A DNA stretch of 64,000 nucleotides from Egibacteraceae bacterium (GTDB lineage: Bacteria; Actinomycetota; Nitriliruptoria; Euzebyales; Egibacteraceae), in the NCBI GenBank assembly GCA_035540635.1, contig DATLGH010000045.1:1-64000 (forward strand). Reading direction: 5' to 3'. The notes beneath the pieces were generated by a model, which ran no database searches, had not been told where the DNA came from, and saw only the letters and a list, made by a program, of their open reading frames with translations. Position numbers and translations under genes: made by a program. This document shows positions 61,989 through 64,000 of this stretch, in pieces. Within the stretch, counting starts at the first letter, position 1. Each line of letters begins with the position of its first letter.

Positions 61989-62936
61989 GTGGGAGCCGAC
62001 ACCAGCCGTGCACGGTTTCGTGGATGCCTGCTCGGCCTGGCCGTCGGTGACGCGCTCGGTGCGCCTTTCGAGGGCCGGACGAGGGTCGACCCGCCCGCGT
62101 TCGACCGGTGGGCGGACGCCCCACAGCCGCTGCGCTGGACCGACGACACGGCCATGAGCGTCGGCGTGGCGCAGTCCCTCGTGGAGTGCCGCGGTTTCGA
62201 CGGCGCCCACATGGCCGAGACCCTCGCCGGCGTCTACGAGGCTGAGCCGTGGCGTGGCTACGGCAGCGGGCCGCCGGAGGTCTTCGCTGCTCTGCGCCGC
62301 GGCGCCGCCTGGACCGAGGCCGCGGCCGGACTGTTCGGCGGCGACGGGTCCTTCGGCAACGGCGGCGCGATGCGCGCAGCCCCGGTCGGGCTCGTCGCCG
62401 CTGACCGCGCGGAGGCCGTGCGCCTCGCTCACGACCAGGCCGCGATCACCCATGCGCACGCGCTCGGGCGGCAGGGGGCCGCCGTCCAGGCGGTCGCGGT
62501 CGCGTGGGCGGCGCAGGCCCCTGGCGACGCGGATCCCCGCGGCGTCCTCGGCGAGGTGCGGTCCGCGGCCACCGCGCCGCCACTCGTCGCGGCGCTCGAC
62601 CGCCTGGCCGCCCTTGGGCCCGACGCGTCGCCGACGTCGGTCGCTGCGGCGCTCGGCAACGGCGTCGCCGCGGTGGAGGCGGTCCCCGCGGCACTGGCGG
62701 CCTTCCTCCGCCACCCCCGCTCGCTGCCGGAGGTCGTGCGGACAGCGGTCCTCATCGGCGGCGACACCGACACTGTCGCGGCCATGGCGGGGGCCGTGGC
62801 CGGTGCGCTGCTCGGCGAGCACGCCGTTCCGGACCGATGGCGGACCCGCCTCGAGGGTGCCGACCACCTCGTGGCGCTTGCCGACCGCCTCCTGGACCTG
62901 CGGGAAGGGCGCGGGAGCGGCGTCGCGGACGTCTAG
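61989..62936 (+). CDS. ADP-ribosylglycohydrolase family protein
   Basis: A 315-residue all-helical hydrolase. GCLLGLAVGDALGAPFEGRT, LRWTDDTAMSVGVAQSLVEC (the TDDT metal ligands) and LIGGDTDTVAAMAGAVAGAL (second metal ligands) are the ARH/DraG binuclear-magnesium motifs. It removes ADP-ribose from proteins or small molecules. GTG start with GGGGGAG nearby. The last four bases overlap the end of the convergent terC. Target unknown; no DraT gene nearby. Confidence 0.9.
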   Translation: MGADTSRARFRGCLLGLAVGDALGAPFEGRTRVDPPAFDRWADAPQPLRWTDDTAMSVGVAQSLVECRGFDGAHMAETLAGVYEAEPWRGYGSGPPEVFAALRRGAAWTEAAAGLFGGDGSFGNGGAMRAAPVGLVAADRAEAVRLAHDQAAITHAHALGRQGAAVQAVAVAWAAQAPGDADPRGVLGEVRSAATAPPLVAALDRLAALGPDASPTSVAAALGNGVAAVEAVPAALAAFLRHPRSLPEVVRTAVLIGGDTDTVAAMAGAVAGALLGEHAVPDRWRTRLEGADHLVALADRLLDLREGRGSGVADV

Positions 62937-63958
62937 GGCTGGTCCCCGCGCGGACGCTCGGGGGAGGGCTGGTGCTCCCGCCGGCGTGACGAGAGCGGCC
63001 CGATGCCCGCCGGTGGGAACCCTTCGCCAGTCGGTCCGGCTCGCAGGCTGGCGCCGATCGTGACGGTGAGCACCGTGGCGATCACCGCGAGGCTTTGGAG
63101 GGGCGTCGGGTGGTAGATCGCCTCGATGTTCTCGGTGAAGAGCTTGACGCCGACGTAGCCGAGGATGACGGCCAGGCCGGTCTTGAGATAGCGCAACCGG
63201 TCGGCGACGCCCGCGAGCAGGAAGTACAGCGCGCGCAGCCCCATGATCGCGAAGACGTTCGAGGTGAGGACGATGAACGGATCGCGTGTGATGGCGAAGA
63301 TCGCCGGGATGGAATCCATCGCGAAGATGAGGTCGGTGAACTCCACGAGGATGAGCACCACGAACATCGGCGTGGCGAGCAGGCGCCCGTTCTCGCGCAC
63401 GAAGAAGCGGTCGCCGCGGTAGTCCGCGGTCGTCGGCAGGATGCGCTGGATCCGCTGGAAGATCGGGGAGGACGAGACGTCCGGATGCTCGTTGCGCTCG
63501 CGGAAGGTCCGCACCGCCGCGTAGATGAGGAAGGCGCCGAACAGGTAGAGCAGCCACTCGAAGCGCTCGATCAGCGCGACGCCCGCGAAGATGAGGATCG
63601 TGCGCATGACGATCGCGCCGAGCACGCCGTAGAACAGCACCCGGTGCTGGAGCTCCTTCGGCACCGCCAACGCCGAGAAGATGAGCAGGAACAGGAAGAC
63701 GTTGTCGACCGAGAGCGACTTCTCGATGACGTAACCGGTGAAGTACTCGACGACGGGGTTGCCCGTCCCCGTGCCCTCATGGAACTGGGGGATGAGCAGG
63801 CCGAAGATGATCGAGACGCCGATCCAGATGACCGTCCACGTCGCCGCCTCGCGGATGGTCACCGCATGGGTGTCGCGGTGGACGACGAGCAGGTCGATCG
63901 CGAGCAGCACGATGACGATTGCGGCGAAGGCGCCGTAGAGCAGCGGATCGGCGATCAC
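62933..63958 (-). CDS. TerC-family integral membrane protein
   Basis: A 341-residue protein of 8-9 helices. LLIPQFHEGTGTGNPVVEYF, TGYVIEKSLSVDNVFLFLLI (the Asp of the metal site) and LVEFTDLIFAMDSIPAIFAI with TSNVFAIMGLRALYFLLAGV are TerC hallmarks; members handle Mn2+ export or metal supply to secreted enzymes, and some give tellurite resistance. The GTG at 63958 has GCAGGAGA 11 bases upstream; a TTG at 63991 is an alternative but has its ribosome site too close. Arg/Pro-rich C-terminal tail. Confidence 0.9.
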   Translation of the reverse strand: MIADPLLYGAFAAIVIVLLAIDLLVVHRDTHAVTIREAATWTVIWIGVSIIFGLLIPQFHEGTGTGNPVVEYFTGYVIEKSLSVDNVFLFLLIFSALAVPKELQHRVLFYGVLGAIVMRTILIFAGVALIERFEWLLYLFGAFLIYAAVRTFRERNEHPDVSSSPIFQRIQRILPTTADYRGDRFFVRENGRLLATPMFVVLILVEFTDLIFAMDSIPAIFAITRDPFIVLTSNVFAIMGLRALYFLLAGVADRLRYLKTGLAVILGYVGVKLFTENIEAIYHPTPLQSLAVIATVLTVTIGASLRAGPTGEGFPPAGIGPLSSRRREHQPSPERPRGDQP

Positions 63959-64000
63959 TGCGCTGGTGTCTCCTGCGGGGGCCGCCGGCAATCCTGCGGG

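Overview
The window is about 64 kb of very GC-rich chromosome, densely packed and full of GTG starts and 4-base ATGA/GTGA gene overlaps. Short TANNNT -10 motifs sit just ahead of several start codons. Gene content and style point to an actinobacterium, possibly a deep-branching lineage of the Nitriliruptoria type; that placement is inference. No rRNA, insertion sequence, CRISPR array, prophage or origin was seen.

Layout. 1-6.2 kb: end of ilvB, ilvN, ilvC, metF, serA, a second 2-hydroxyacid dehydrogenase and a DNA glycosylase split over two overlapping frames. 6.2-7.1 kb: a decayed MFS transporter. 7.2-9.6 kb: a GT4 glycosyltransferase, a CbiX-like chelatase and a tiny membrane protein. 9.9-13.3 kb: E1-alpha, E1-beta and E2 of a 2-oxoacid dehydrogenase complex, without E3. 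13.5-18.2 kb: a complete branched-chain amino-acid type ABC importer. 18.4-25.5 kb: murJ, an epimerase, an SDR-membrane fusion, an unknown 489-residue protein and an alpha/beta hydrolase. 25.6-30.9 kb: one overlapping operon of a K+ channel and a compact Mrp/Mbh-type cation antiporter whose mnhE is frameshifted. 31.3-34.2 kb: Na/Pi cotransporter, PhoU-like protein, ACT protein and LOG-like protein. 34.2-38.4 kb: leucine leader peptide, leuA, a small ORF, leuC and leuD. 38.4-43.9 kb: a DrrAB-type ABC exporter and a 1,204-residue secreted repeat protein. 44-48.5 kb: a SNF2 ATPase and a SWIM protein. 48.6-52.8 kb: envelope proteins, a sigma-70 factor and small enzymes. 52.9-56.9 kb: leuB, ilvE, an isoleucine-type leader peptide and cimA. 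57-64 kb: an FAA hydrolase, gltX, tRNA-Gln(CTG), tRNA-Glu(CTC), prfC, an ADP-ribosylglycohydrolase and TerC.

How it works together. The unifying theme is branched-chain amino-acid synthesis, spread over three blocks (ilvBNC; leuACD; leuB-ilvE-cimA). ilvD is not in the window. Isoleucine appears to be made by the citramalate route. Two of these blocks carry short leader ORFs whose Leu or Ile codon runs match the end product, each followed by mutually exclusive RNA pairings. These look like ribosome-mediated attenuators and are the most interesting regulatory content here. A second theme is ion homeostasis: K+ channel, Mrp antiporter and Na/Pi transport.

Several genes look frameshifted (DNA glycosylase, MFS, mnhE, the snf2 5' end and a MarR-like remnant). 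Some of these may be indel errors in GC-rich runs rather than biology.
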